The notes under the pieces are model-generated. The model worked only from the letters and a program-made list of their open reading frames with translations. It was not told the origin of the DNA and made no database searches. The position numbers were made by a program, and so were the translations under genes. 64,000 bases of DNA from contig OX485806.1 in the NCBI GenBank assembly GCA_950295325.1, forward strand, positions 16,926,001 to 16,990,000. The letters run 5' to 3'. Positions 21,483 to 31,999 of this stretch are shown piece by piece. This DNA is from Polytrichum commune. Lineage: Eukaryota > Streptophyta > Polytrichopsida > Polytrichales > Polytrichaceae. The stretch's first letter is position 1; each line of letters begins with the position of its first letter.

Positions 21483-21707
21483 TTGTGCCCAGGAAGTTTC
21501 TGGACATGGTCGATCAAGATCCTAGTGATTCTAAATCCAACCAATTACATGTTGACATCTTCCGGTTTTGCTTTATTCACTTGAGGTATATTCCATAGAT
21601 TCCTCTAAAACAATCGGTAATTCTCTTGAACTCTCCAACTTCAACCGGTTCATTTCTCAAATCAACCGGTTCATCTGTAACTAACCACCGGTTCTTCCCG
21701 GACATAG
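21483..21707 (+). mobile_element. ACCGGTT-family hAT-like MITE, copy 1
   Basis: About 225 bp with the family landmarks GGTCGATCAAGATC, CATGTTGACATCTTC, several CAACCGGTTCAT motifs and a terminal TTCCCGGACA. Flanks GTTAGTAC and GTTAGTGC match at 7 of 8 bases. Confidence 0.75.
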
Positions 21708-21715
21708 GTTAGTGC

Positions 21716-22741
21716 CAACTTCCCCTCTGTAAGAACAGTGGACTTACAGTTTAAATATCTAGTCAGATCAAGAATTACATCTTGACTTGGTGCTTATTCA
21801 CATGCACGATCACTTTTAAGTTTACTGAATTAAGTGGGAAAACCGTCATTAGAGTCCCTCTTTTTTAGAACATTCTGGATGTATATATATGTGGGGAGCT
21901 CGGCTTATCCTGCATTCGCATTTGGATTGCGATTGAAAAAGTACTAAATTCAGATGTAGATGTAGGATGAGTGGAGATGCCCTTTACCCATTCTTGGGTC
22001 CATACGACTATTCCATCAATGGACGGGTATTCTCTCCTTTTTGAGGACGAATGGGTGAAAGGGTCCATGCGACTTCACCCTAAAGGATGGGTTTACATAA
22101 GGGCCCATGTCCAAGTAACTTGGCGTCCAAAACACTCCTTAATGGACTTTATTTTTGGATTCCTGAGATTATATTTCTCATTCTCATTATTTTTTTATGA
22201 ATTTTATGTTCGATGAAACGTGAGGCAAAAAGTCAACGCCAAATGAACTAAGAATTAAGAGAATAATGTCCTTTTTTAGAGGATAGGAGGAGCCCCTCAA
22301 GCGTGTCACACCTCCACGTAAAAACAAATGAAGACTTTGACCTCAAGATCAGACCTAAGGTTGAAATTTGGTTCCATACACTAGAAAAATAGTCTTTTTC
22401 CTTGGGTTGGGACTAATGACATTTGACTGGAAAGTGATGCCACAACAGTAACCTCGGCCCTAGAGTAAACTCCTTAGGTCCAAAACTTTTGCTCGTGACC
22501 AAATAGGATTGCTCCATTTTGGAGTTTCTTTGGTTTTGGACCCTATGCAAACCCACCCTTGTTACTATCCACATCTTGTTTGAGCAAATGCATTTGGCAC
22601 TTGAGAAAATATTGTTCAATATTAGGCTTTAGATGCACCATATAAGAAGTGACGCTGCCAATATTTGAAAAAATCAGCCGACCTTCAAAGAATAGTGAGA
22701 TGCGAAAGTGCATCAAACAAAGACATTCATGTGTATACAAC
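21716..22741. other. Gene-free intergenic DNA
   Basis: No supported gene. A loose inverted similarity (TTTACCCATTC-GGGTCCAT against GAATGGGTGAAAGGGTCCAT) near 21,985-22,065 suggests a degraded foldback element. Confidence 0.4.
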
Positions 22742-22744
22742 TTA

Positions 22745-23139
22745 AGGGCCGCTTTAGACTACGGTGGAGAAGTGCACCGTTCAGTCAAGAGTTTTCAACC
22801 CAAAACAAGGTTATTTGAGGCAATGGTTGGTATGCCCGACAAGATGGGGGCGGGAGGAAGGCCTCAAGTTGGAGTTGTCCAGAGACCAAGTTTCTTGTCC
22901 GAGGGTTTGAGATTGCCCAAGAAACTTGACCTCTAGAGAACTCTCATAGCAAAACGTGTTGTCATGTTGACCATCATGCCAGTTTTCCCATTCATGCTCG
23001 AAGTTCTCCACTAAAGAAGTCTTGACCATGATAGTGTAAACCCCGATCAATGAAGAATCCGATTCATAGCCAATCATATTGCTCCATTCCCCCGAAATTC
23101 TTGACCCGTGCACTTCTTCACCGTAGACCTAACCAGTCG
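22745..23139. mobile_element. Tourist-like MITE, 395 bp, TTA duplication
   Basis: The left arm contains AGACTACGGTGGAGAAGTGC and the right arm, reverse-complemented, contains GTCTACGGTGAAGAAGTGC. Flanks are TTA at 22,742-22,744 and 23,140-23,142. The outermost bases are less well paired than the inner arm. Non-coding. Confidence 0.7.
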
Positions 23140-23560
23140 TTAGCGTGGAGGAGTCGGATGTCCAAAATTCCCAAACTCCGAGGAATTTAACACCCCTTAA
23201 TGGAGTTTGCCTGCCAATCAAAAGAGGCACGACAACAGTGGATGGGTGGGTGGGCAGTATTGGCTACCAGTTCCATAAGTAAGATAAAGTGTGGTGAGTT
23301 TGCCTCCCGATCAAGCAAGGGCACGATATCCCGTATTCTTGGATCTATTTTCGAGAGTCTAATATGCTCCCGAGCTTGTTCAATCTAGACATGTGCTTGT
23401 GCGATTAATAACATTGTGACCACTCACAACTAGGAGATGACACTCGCTTGCGATTCCCTACATGGCGATTGTTGGCAGGCGCAAGTTTCACTGCCACCCA
23501 ACAAATCGCCTATCAATACGCATCAATACGAGCGTTGTGTGTGACATGATACCACCTGGT

Positions 23561-23788
23561 CAATGAACGGGGAGAACGAAGCGACCGCTAGTCACAGATG
23601 AACCGGTGGAGTTGGAGAAATAAGCGGTCGAAGATCGAGACTTCAGGAAAGTTACCCATCATTTTCATGCAATATTATACCCCAATTTAACCAAGAAACG
23701 CTGAAAGATCACAACGTGTAACCGGTTGGAGTTGGGAGCACTCGGATCTCGACCGCTCGCTCCTGCCCAATACTCTCCCCGGACATCG
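23561..23788 (-). mobile_element. ACCGGTT-family hAT-like MITE, copy 2
   Basis: 228 bp between perfect 8-bp repeats CACCTGGT (23,553-23,560 and 23,789-23,796). Termini are CAATGAACGGGGAGAACG and, on the other strand, CGATGTCCGGGGAGAG. It carries GATGAACCGGT and TAACCGGTTGGAG motifs. It defines the family ends and the hAT-type 8-bp duplication. Confidence 0.88.
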
Positions 23789-24323
23789 CACCTGGTTCCA
23801 AAAGCTAGAGAAAGTTTCTTGACGATTTTATCCATCTTTCAGTTGGTCTTTGGCTCGATCGGTCCCCTTCGATCGAGCATGGGTCCACCAGTTCGAAAAT
23901 AATAGACTTTACACAACACATGAGAATGGTTACCAGACGATCTTCACGATGATAAAACCAAGTTTCTTTTTCGTTCGTCATTGGACTCCTTTCATTCCTG
24001 TAACAACTCGCTTGTAATGAGGATCCAATTTCTCAGAGAATCCTAAATTTTTTAAACAAAATTAATCACACACACACTCACACACAAAGCTCGGGCTCAG
24101 ATGAAGCCTGCAAACTGCAATCATACACCTGGAAAGGTGGTTTGCCGCAAGATCCCCCTTCAAGGCAGGTGGTAACCTAACTTGCGAAGAATGGCCCACA
24201 CCTTTGAATATTCAAGCTGGATTCACAGTACGTTCGTAGATTCAAGCTTTCCAAGCTTCATAGTGTTGGCTTTTGGTTCCCTGGATATCTGCCACCAACT
24301 GTAGAGAGCCAGAGGATATGGAT

Positions 24324-24569
24324 CAGTGGCCGGGAAGTGTTTGGGCATAGCCGGTCAAGATCCCAGTCATTCTGAATCCAGCCGGTTACACGTTGACATC
24401 TTCCGCATTTGCTGCTTTATTCATTTGGGCTATATTCTTCTATATATAGATTCCTCCAAAACGATGTGTAATTCTCCTGAAGTCTCCAACTTCAACCAGT
24501 GTTTTTCTCATCAAACTCAACCGGTTCATCTGTAACTAATTAACCACTGGTTCTCTCTGGACAGCAGTG
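24324..24569 (+). mobile_element. ACCGGTT-family hAT-like MITE, copy 3
   Basis: Starts CAGTGGCCGGGAAG and ends CTCTGGACAGCAGTG, both ends beginning CA(G/C)TG when read inward. Flanks ATATGGAT and AGGTGGAT match at 6 of 8. It contains AGCCGGTTACACGTTGACAT and CAACCGGTTCATCTGTAAC. Confidence 0.75.
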
Positions 24570-24735
24570 AGGTGGATCTCGAGTTTCGTTTTTTTATTTG
24601 CTCAACACCCCAATTATTAATGGTGGATCCTTTAGTGCTGCCAAAGCGACCCACATCCGCCATTTATAACTTCCGTGAGTTGATGAGAGTAGAGACAAAC
24701 TAGCCCATGGCAAGGAAGTTTATTAATAGTTCTGG

Positions 24736-24762
24736 CAAGTTGTGTGTGTGTGTGTGTGTGTT
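24736..24762. repeat. (GT)n microsatellite followed by a pyrimidine tract
   Basis: About 13 GT dinucleotides, followed by TTTTCTTTTTTC-type repeats up to about 24,790. Confidence 0.9.
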
Positions 24763-25242
24763 TTCTTTTTTCTTTTTTCTTTTTCATTTTCCCCCTCTTT
24801 AAAAGGTTCAAGAGCCAAATCTGACAAGAATGGAAATTGATGATAGGCACCCGATTACCATTTAATCCATCTGATTGGAAGGTGAAAATGTAGCGATCTA
24901 GAAATTTAGTGTGACTTAGAAGATTAATGTGGTTGGGCCACATTAATCTCAATAAGAGAATTAGTGTGTGCTCTAGAAAATTATTGTGGTCCACAATAAT
25001 AAGACTATTTAGTGTATTGAAAAATGCCATACATGTAGGACATATTACACACTACAAAATTGTCAAAATTGCGTATACACTAGAATACAAAGCTACCCAA
25101 TACGCAACCTACGTGGCAAGGCACCACATAACAAACCGATACTTTATAAAACATAGTAGAGTAGAGGTGCCCATAATCGATCACTTAAGGGATTATGCGC
25201 CAAATCTGGATAAGTTTAAGGCAGTGCAAAATTTTCCCATGC

Positions 25243-26680
25243 CCGGGGGGTGCATGTTGCATAACATGTATGAGTATACCTTAGTGCACAAAAGGGGTGT
25301 CATTTTAAATTTTGCCATACTATGTATACATATGCTACACAAATTGTAGCTCGTAGTTATGTACATGTTGAAGGTCCTCTAGAAGATATACAACATTTGC
25401 ACTTGCATGGTAGTCTCACTAAACTTTATGGGATGAGTATTTAATATTGGATGAAACTAGGATAAATAAATTTCTCGTTTCCCTTATCTCATCCATGATG
25501 TATGGAATAGGTAGCATTAGGGTTTTGGAAGGGGCCGTGGAGCTGGGAATGAGGGCATTTCTAGCTTTGGGTTGCAAGAGGAATGGGTTGTGTTCCTTTG
25601 TGGGGGATGATTAAAGGGGATGCAGGTGGTTGATGCAAGTAGTGATTGTAGGCATTAGATGACTTAGAGGTTAGGTCTTGTCGCAAAGGTCAATATAAAA
25701 GTTTGTTGAAATTGCGAAGGTGCTTAAAACTCCTTTCTTTATTCCTTAACACATTGCCCCTGCCTCCTTTTGGATGCTTGTCACATTAGTGGTTTTCTGT
25801 ATTTGATTATGGAAGCAACAATAAGTGTTTATACATAAATTCCTCCATCAATTGAATTCTTGGTTTTAGATAAAGAGAAAATGCTTGTCATGTCTCTGAA
25901 TGAAATTTTGGCTTGTATTAAAACATGCATGGTAGAGACTAATTAACAACTGGAATAAAATGGGACAAATATGTTTTTTTTGTTCAAGATACTTTTAGTT
26001 TTGATTACTATTAGAGCTACACGATGCATGCAAGGAAAGTCAAGACAAGAACACACTTGAAGCTAGAATTGTCAAATTTGTGGTAGATAAAAAAAAATAG
26101 CTCCAATTACGGTTTGATTTGTTGAGAGGGTTTATAAGACACATAGAAAATTTGGTAATCATCAAGTGGAGTATATGGATCCAATTGACTTGACAGACCA
26201 TCCATCAAACATGGAGATTAGCTTACGATCACAAAGGCCAACAACAAATGGACTTACAATCTTACTAATCATTTGATGACAAACTTCTTATGACCTTACC
26301 AATCTTTGGAAATAATAATTACATTAGCTTTTATGACATATATTGTAGACTTAGATGCTTACGAGTTGCATCTAGGGGATGGAAAAGTCTTCAACAATTA
26401 TATGATGAATGCTGGGATTTTGCATTTTATATATATATGATAGGGGTTGATTGTTATTCCATAGTACATTTGTATACTTATGTTAGTACCTATATAAGAA
26501 AGTATTTTTGTTTTGTTTTGTCATGTATACATTTTGTCACTTGTATTTTTACCATTCTAATTGCATGTGTATTGCATGATTTTACAAAAACAAAAACTTG
26601 TATATAGGGGTTTTTTAAAGTATGTTGCAAACACACATGGTTCTTGGTTCTTAATGAAAGGTGCAGCCCCTACATTCCTA
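25243..26680 (+). mobile_element. Longer copy of the CTCGGGGGGTGCA hAT-like element
   Basis: It begins CCGGGGGGTGCATG and ends near GGTGCAGCCCCTACA. Its two halves match the left and right halves of the perfect element at 62,875-63,598: ATGTATGAGTATAC on the left; GATCCAATTGACTTGA, CCATCAAAC and TTAATGAAAGGTGCA on the right. It has about 0.7 kb of extra interior sequence between them. The ends and duplications are decayed. Confidence 0.65.
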
Positions 26681-26910
26681 TGCATGAAGATGGAAATTAT
26701 GAGGACAACAAGACTTTTGGTAATTTTATTCCTTAAATTGGAATTATTGTGTATTTTTTAATTAAAAATTTGGCCAAACAACATTACCAATGTCTAGAGT
26801 ATGACAATCTCACTTATTTTGAGACAAGGTCCTCCTCACTTTAGCACTCAAAACCAAGGACATCACACTATCGATTCCCTAGTGATACCATAACTGAAGT
26901 TGGAGACTTA

Positions 26911-27031
26911 GGGTTAGTTTCCATGTAGGCCGCTCGCCCACCATATTCTAGTGGAAACATAGATTCCACTTGGCGACATGTACATTTCCACTAGAACATT
27001 GTGGACGAGCAGCCTACACAAAAACTAACCC
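26911..27031. mobile_element. Small Tourist-like MITE, 121 bp, TTA duplication
   Basis: Almost the whole element is a hairpin. The left arm begins GGGTTAGTTTCCATGTAGGC and the right arm, reverse-complemented, begins GGGTTAGTTTTTGTGTAGGC. Both continue through CTAGTGGAAA. Flanks are TTA at 26,908-26,910 and 27,032-27,034. Confidence 0.88.
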
Positions 27032-27500
27032 TTAGAAACCTTGAAACATAGAGCCTAATTTTAACCACCCACAAAAAGATTACCAAGATTAGCCCCAACT
27101 TGATTGAAATTATGACACCCTATAGATTCCCAATGGGGTCTTGGTTGGGAATAGGTGGCTCTACTCTATATAACGAACATCTCTATCATGTGATTTTTCT
27201 ATGATTTCTATAAAAGGTGAATGCTTACAACACCTAGTTAAGGGAGAGGACAAACTGGGGGAAATATGAAGGTGAAAGTGATGATTACTATTCAAAAGCC
27301 AATGTGCTATTGTTATACACTAAATAAACCCTTAGATTGGAGATTGAAACCCCAACTTAGTGACGTAGTGAATTTAAATTAAGGTGAATTGCACCCAACC
27401 TATTAAGATGCATTTTCTACTATTACCACCTCAGTAGGTGTTGAAGGAAACCACCTCATCTTGAGCATGTTAGTTTTATGAACTATATTTTATAGTATGT

Positions 27501-27860
27501 GGGCCCGGGCTAAATCACATATGTGTTCGGCTGGGGTTCGCCCCTCCCACGTCTTCTTCATTGCCTGGTCTTCCTGCCCGCACATGCATGGGAACTTTTC
27601 CTCGTTGGGAACCAATGTGACAATACCCGGTCAAGATTACAAATATTCAAGTTGACATCACTTTCATTATTCTCATGTTAATTAATGGAGTTCCTTCACA
27701 TGCCAAAGAAGCTTAATGGCTTAAGTGACCGGGTATTGTCACATTGGTTCCTACCAGGGAAGAGTTCCCACGCAGGTGTGGGCATGAAGACCGTGCAATG
27801 AAGGAGGCATGAGAGGGGCGAACCCCAGCTGAACACAAATGTGATTTGGCCTGGGGCTAG
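27501..27860. mobile_element. Large foldback element with ~150-bp arms
   Basis: Two inverted arms pair over about 150 bp with modest mismatch. Shared text includes CTGGGGTTCGCCCCTC, TCTTCATTGC or CCTTCATTGC, and GGAACCAATGTGACAATACC. The same five bases TATGT flank it at 27,496-27,500 and 27,861-27,865, a possible target duplication. There is an AT-rich 75-bp spacer and no coding capacity. The superfamily is not resolved. Confidence 0.7.
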
Positions 27861-27896
27861 TATGTAGGGACTGCAATTTATAGAGTTACTTGCCAA

Positions 27897-28921
27897 TTGC
27901 CGCATGTTTCACATGAAGCAACAATAACACGCCTTCTCTCCATGATACATGGTTGGATAAAATCCCATCTTTCCCGAGAGTTTAGTAGAGACTCGGTCAT
28001 CAATAGTATTTCTAGTATGACTAAGGTGGCATACAAATGGCAAAACTACCTCCTGGGGAACCACCAGTTCTATTGGTTACATGTTTGGGATCTTGCTCAC
28101 TTTGGTAAAGATGTTGCATTCATGTGGTCTATTTGGCACAAGGTTGTCATACTTAATGCAAAGAGGGCACACATCATTCTTGCCTCCCAAACATGAGTGG
28201 GTAGGTTAAGCTCAAAATTTGGGATTGCATTCAAACCCGAAGAGCGTGGAGGTGGGTTACCTTCATCATGCATGAATTATGTGGGGTTCAAATCAACAAC
28301 TATGATAGTTTTCACTGGTAACAAACTCTCTTTGAGGAGAGGATCCCTAAGAAGTTTGTCAAGAAAATGAAGATTTGGCCAACTCTGCATGTCACAATGC
28401 TTTGGACAATTTGGATTGAGCACAATGTTAGGGTGTTCAACCACAAGCAATGGCATGAGTCCAACGTTAAACACCTTATTGGATGACGTCATTATGTATG
28501 TCAAGGTGGCTTGGGAGAAGGTTATTAAGTTTGTTTGGATTAGTGCCTACTTCGCCGAAGCTCTCCTTAAAGGTTTCGACCAAACTGGGTGTTCTAGGGA
28601 TGTTCTTTGCAAGTGAAATAATTTATATATCTCTTGGAATTGGAAAAGACAACGTAACTAGGATGTTGATCACTTCGTGGGGCAATTTGTCCTTTGTTGG
28701 TGGAGCGGGGATGGTCTTTGGTTGGGTGGTTTGGTGGGTTGTGCTTTGTATGCTTCAAGTGTTTTTGTTACTTGTATGTGGCATTGTGAGGCATTTGAGG
28801 GGCTCCGTCTCCTCTCCAAGTGGGCACATCTTCCTTGGTTCTTAATGCATGTTGGCATTGGCTTTTAGGCCTTCTATCTAAAAGAAAAAGAAAAAGAAAA
28901 AGGGAAAGGGAAAGGAAAAAA
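27897..28921 (+). pseudogene. Degraded non-LTR retrotransposon (LINE) 3' remnant
   Basis: A decayed coding stretch resembles the C-terminal part of plant LINE reverse transcriptases, including the zf-RVT-like region. It contains MWSIWHKVVILNAKRAHIIL and MLWTIWIEHNVRVFNHKQW, the latter like the common W-x-x-W-x-x-x-N-x-x-x-F block. Frameshifts and stops separate the pieces. An A-rich tail of AAAAAG units (28,880-28,921) ends it, as expected for a LINE 3' end. No reverse-transcriptase active site is present. Confidence 0.5.
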
Positions 28922-28952
28922 GATGTTCCTTTGAAAGCTAGAATACATATTA

Positions 28953-29306
28953 GGGCATCGCCAGCCCATTCCCGGCAGGGCGGGATGCAGGGAGCCCTGC
29001 TCAATGGAGGGAGGGTTTGGCGGGAGGGGGGTCCAGCCCATTGCCCGGCAAGGGCCCCCCGGCACACAGGTCTCCAGCCACGTAGCCCCCTGGCACACAG
29101 GTGTCCCAGCTTCACAAGCTACTTTTGGATAAGGCAATGTGTAGCGGGAGGACAACTTCTCTCGGCAAACTCCAAAAATGTGCCGAGAGCGGGAGTAGCT
29201 TTACAGGGACCCTGTGCATAACGGGCTGGGTACCGAGCCCGTTGGCCCGAGCCCGGGCTCACTGTTCCCGGTAGTTACCGTTGCCGGGAATGGGCTGGCG
29301 ATGCCC
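28953..29306. mobile_element. GC-rich Tourist-like MITE, 354 bp, TTA duplication
   Basis: The left end GGGCATCGCCAGCCCATTCC is an exact inverted match to the right end; pairing extends through CCCGGCA. Flanks are TTA at 28,950-28,952 and 29,307-29,309. The interior is strikingly GC-rich and non-coding. It is one of the best preserved small elements here. Confidence 0.92.
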
Positions 29307-29449
29307 TTAGTAGCATGTTGTATTTACCAAAAGCAGCTTTGTGAACCTTGTTGTGCATGCAGATTTCATCACAAGTTGGGTACAAGTGTTGCTTGGGATA
29401 TGAGAGATAGTTGTTCTAGGTCTCTACAAGAACATAACATTAGATAGAT

Positions 29450-29835
29450 GGGTCTTAATTGGTTACTTTTCTCTAACTAGCCTACTTCTCCTAGGATATG
29501 AAACTATGTGATTAGTACAAGATAGTTGGCAAATTTATATCAAGGGTGTAGTCACGTCCTCATACTTTTCGGAGCTTGTATGAATGTCTTATGCATTATC
29601 AAAGTGAATATTATTGTGCTTATTAATTGGTCATGTAGGTCCTCCCCAATTATGTTGATTATTTATTGAGTCTAGAATGATTATCATATTTTGAGCATGC
29701 AATTCAATCACTTTTGAACATATTCCTTCATGAAGTTTGTTCTCAAAGCCACACCAAAACCACATGCCACTCAAATATAGGGTTCCTAATAAAAACATAG
29801 TAACCGAATTAGGGTTGCCTATCTTACAAAGTTTT
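29450..29835 (+). repeat. Dispersed repeat family R2, long copy
   Basis: Family landmarks in order are CCTAGGATAT, TCATACTT-T-GGAGCT, CATTATCAAAGTGAA, TAGGTCC-CCCCAATTATGT, TTGAGCATG, CACTC-AATATAG and CGAATTAGG. Related copies, all in the same orientation, occur near 31.43, 35.70, 36.72, 41.34, 47.79 and 54.43 kb. No terminal repeats or coding capacity were recognised. Confidence 0.65.
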
Positions 29836-29839
29836 CTAG

Positions 29840-31420
29840 TGAATTTTTTTTTTCTATGAATGAGAGGCTACCCTTGATAGCCCATATTCAACACTGAATC
29901 TAGGCCAATGGAGCATCTTTGTGGGCACAAACTCCACATTGTTTGTCGGCCCATGTAATTCATTTTCAGGGCTTAGTAATGTTAGGGACCATTTGCACAT
30001 CCCAATTAAGGCTTTACTTAGAGTAAGTAACCACTTAAACTAGTTACATTGTGCATAATGTTCATAATTAGTGTCATATTCAAAACTTGGGCAAGTCAAG
30101 TGAAACGTTGGCCGGTCAACCTTAATACCTCTCTTAAATTGGTCACCCATTGGTGAGTTGTAACTAGGGGGGAAGGAGGTGCACGATTGGGTTAGTTTGG
30201 AGCTAGCATGTTGGTTAGCTTATTGTCATCAACTCACCGTTGTTAGCTGATTTTCTCAACTAGGTGGTGCGGTCAATTAAAACATCAATTAATTAGTTGA
30301 CATTTTCACTAGTTAGTGAAGACTAACTCATAAATGAGCTACTTCCCTGAACTAGGTGATATGGGTGGATCCTTGTGCAAAGTAAGTTGCCACATTGTAA
30401 GGTACGTGGGCCATTACTACAAACACTCTTCTCAACCGGACACCCATATTTCACTGGTACATGTCACAAGGTCGTGGTTTAGAACACACACAAAAACAAT
30501 GCATGTCACAATGATATTGAACTATATGCTCATGATACAGACATCATTCTAGGTTCAATAATGAGCATCACAATTGGGAGGACCTATATCATCACAATGG
30601 GGAGGGGGAATAAACAACTTCAAAAACAATAAAATAAACTAAACTAATCTTTGACGTCCTATATCTTTAGCCTCGCCACTCCGATGACGAAACTTAAAAG
30701 TCGACAAGATCTTCGTGATTTGCAAATTTCTAGATGGGAAGAGATAAAACCCGAGCTCATCCAATGGATAAACCCTTCGTCGAGCTGGAATCATTGCCTA
30801 CAGGAGGGCCACGTGCCTTAATATATTGAGAAAAGTGCATAGGCCATGACGGGAACACCACTCAACACAAAAGCCTACACCGCAAGAGTTTCAGGATGTG
30901 TGATACATCAGCACAGAATCGGCAGAAAGCAGAGTTATTGAGCCTGGATATACGACCAAGTTGATTGAAGAGTCTTTGGAGACTGAATGATTGAAGAAGC
31001 GGGTGGTATTTGAGGACGCATTTAATGCCACTAATCCGTGAATTTGGCAAAGGTGAAGTCGGATTCATATATAGACCGAGGTTTACTTGTAGGCCATATA
31101 TACTTACATCGTTTCATGCACACAATGATACACTACAAGGATCACGGGTTGTTACCACTGGTTATGTCACCACGAGGTAGATTGTGGGTGTCCAAATCTG
31201 ATATGATCGTAGATTTGCGTATTTGAAATCTATCTTGTGGGATCCTTGTATTGATGTCCGCACATGAGTGATAACTTGGTTGCTATGAGTATTTATAATA
31301 TGTTATGTAAAGTACGTATGCCTTCAAAAAGACAACTTTAGCTCTACATCCGCTTCTCGTGAAATAAGAAACGCACGTTTATTAATGTGAGTTGACTTGT
31401 AAATCCAACTGTCACATGTA
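29840..31420. other. Gene-free intergenic DNA
   Basis: No gene supported. A block near 30,405-30,475 is related to the 17.4-kb tandem unit. Confidence 0.45.
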
Positions 31421-31522
31421 GTCATTTTTCTCATGGTTTTCATATCTTGTGTGAATGTCTCATTCATTTTCAAGGTTAATGTTTTTTTTTCTTATTAAAT
31501 GATCGTATAGGTTCTCACATAT

Positions 31523-31988
31523 GGGTGCAAGCACAGTAAAGTGGACAGCTCCCGATCCTTGCCTAGGTTTAAGTGAAAGTGGTGTGCAAGTTTGTGATAT
31601 TGAACAAGTAACTATCTAAAATTTGTTTGAAATACGAAAAAAAATACATTAAATTAATGGTTTTCTACCAAGTTTTTTTTTTATTATGCCCTCACGTATA
31701 TAATGAATTCAAGGAACATGAAAAAAAATCAACCTCAAAATATTTGAGGTCATGAATTCTACATCCAAAACTAGATTGGACCATCTGCTTTCGAGCATCA
31801 CTTCTAATGATAAGTTTGAAGTTCCCAACCTTGATATCCTACATTCGAGTATTGAGCACAACTATAGAGGCCATCATGAGAACATAAATCCAATTCAAAC
31901 AACACTTTGCTACTACTTTCAGACCTTTGACCAACAAAATTATGATTTACAATAAACTTTGTTGGTCCACTTTACCATGCTTGTACCC
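31523..31988. mobile_element. GGGTGCAAGCA foldback element, 466 bp, 4-bp duplication
   Basis: Left end GGGTGCAAGCACAGTAAAGT; right end in reverse complement GGGTACAAGCATGGTAAAGT. ATAT flanks both sides (31,519-31,522 and 31,989-31,992). The flanks are the two halves of a family R2 repeat; removing the element plus one ATAT restores the spacing seen in other R2 copies. A second family member lies at 37,931-38,529 in opposite orientation. Confidence 0.8.
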
Positions 31989-31999
31989 ATATATGTTGA

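Larger units (their letters stand above)
25140..27200 (+). repeat. Composite repeat block (copy A), interrupted by two insertions
   Basis: Pieces at 25,150-25,242, 26,680-26,880 and 27,060-27,195 match the continuous block at 52,895-53,258 in the same order. Landmarks are AGAGTAGAGG, GATTATG, CTTAAATTGGAA or CTTAAATTGAAA, CCTCCTCACTTTAGCACTCA and GGGAATAGGTG-CTCTACT. Copy A is split by the hAT-like element at ~25,243-26,680 and carries a 121-bp Tourist-like element. The 52.9-kb copy acts as an empty site. Confidence 0.65.
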
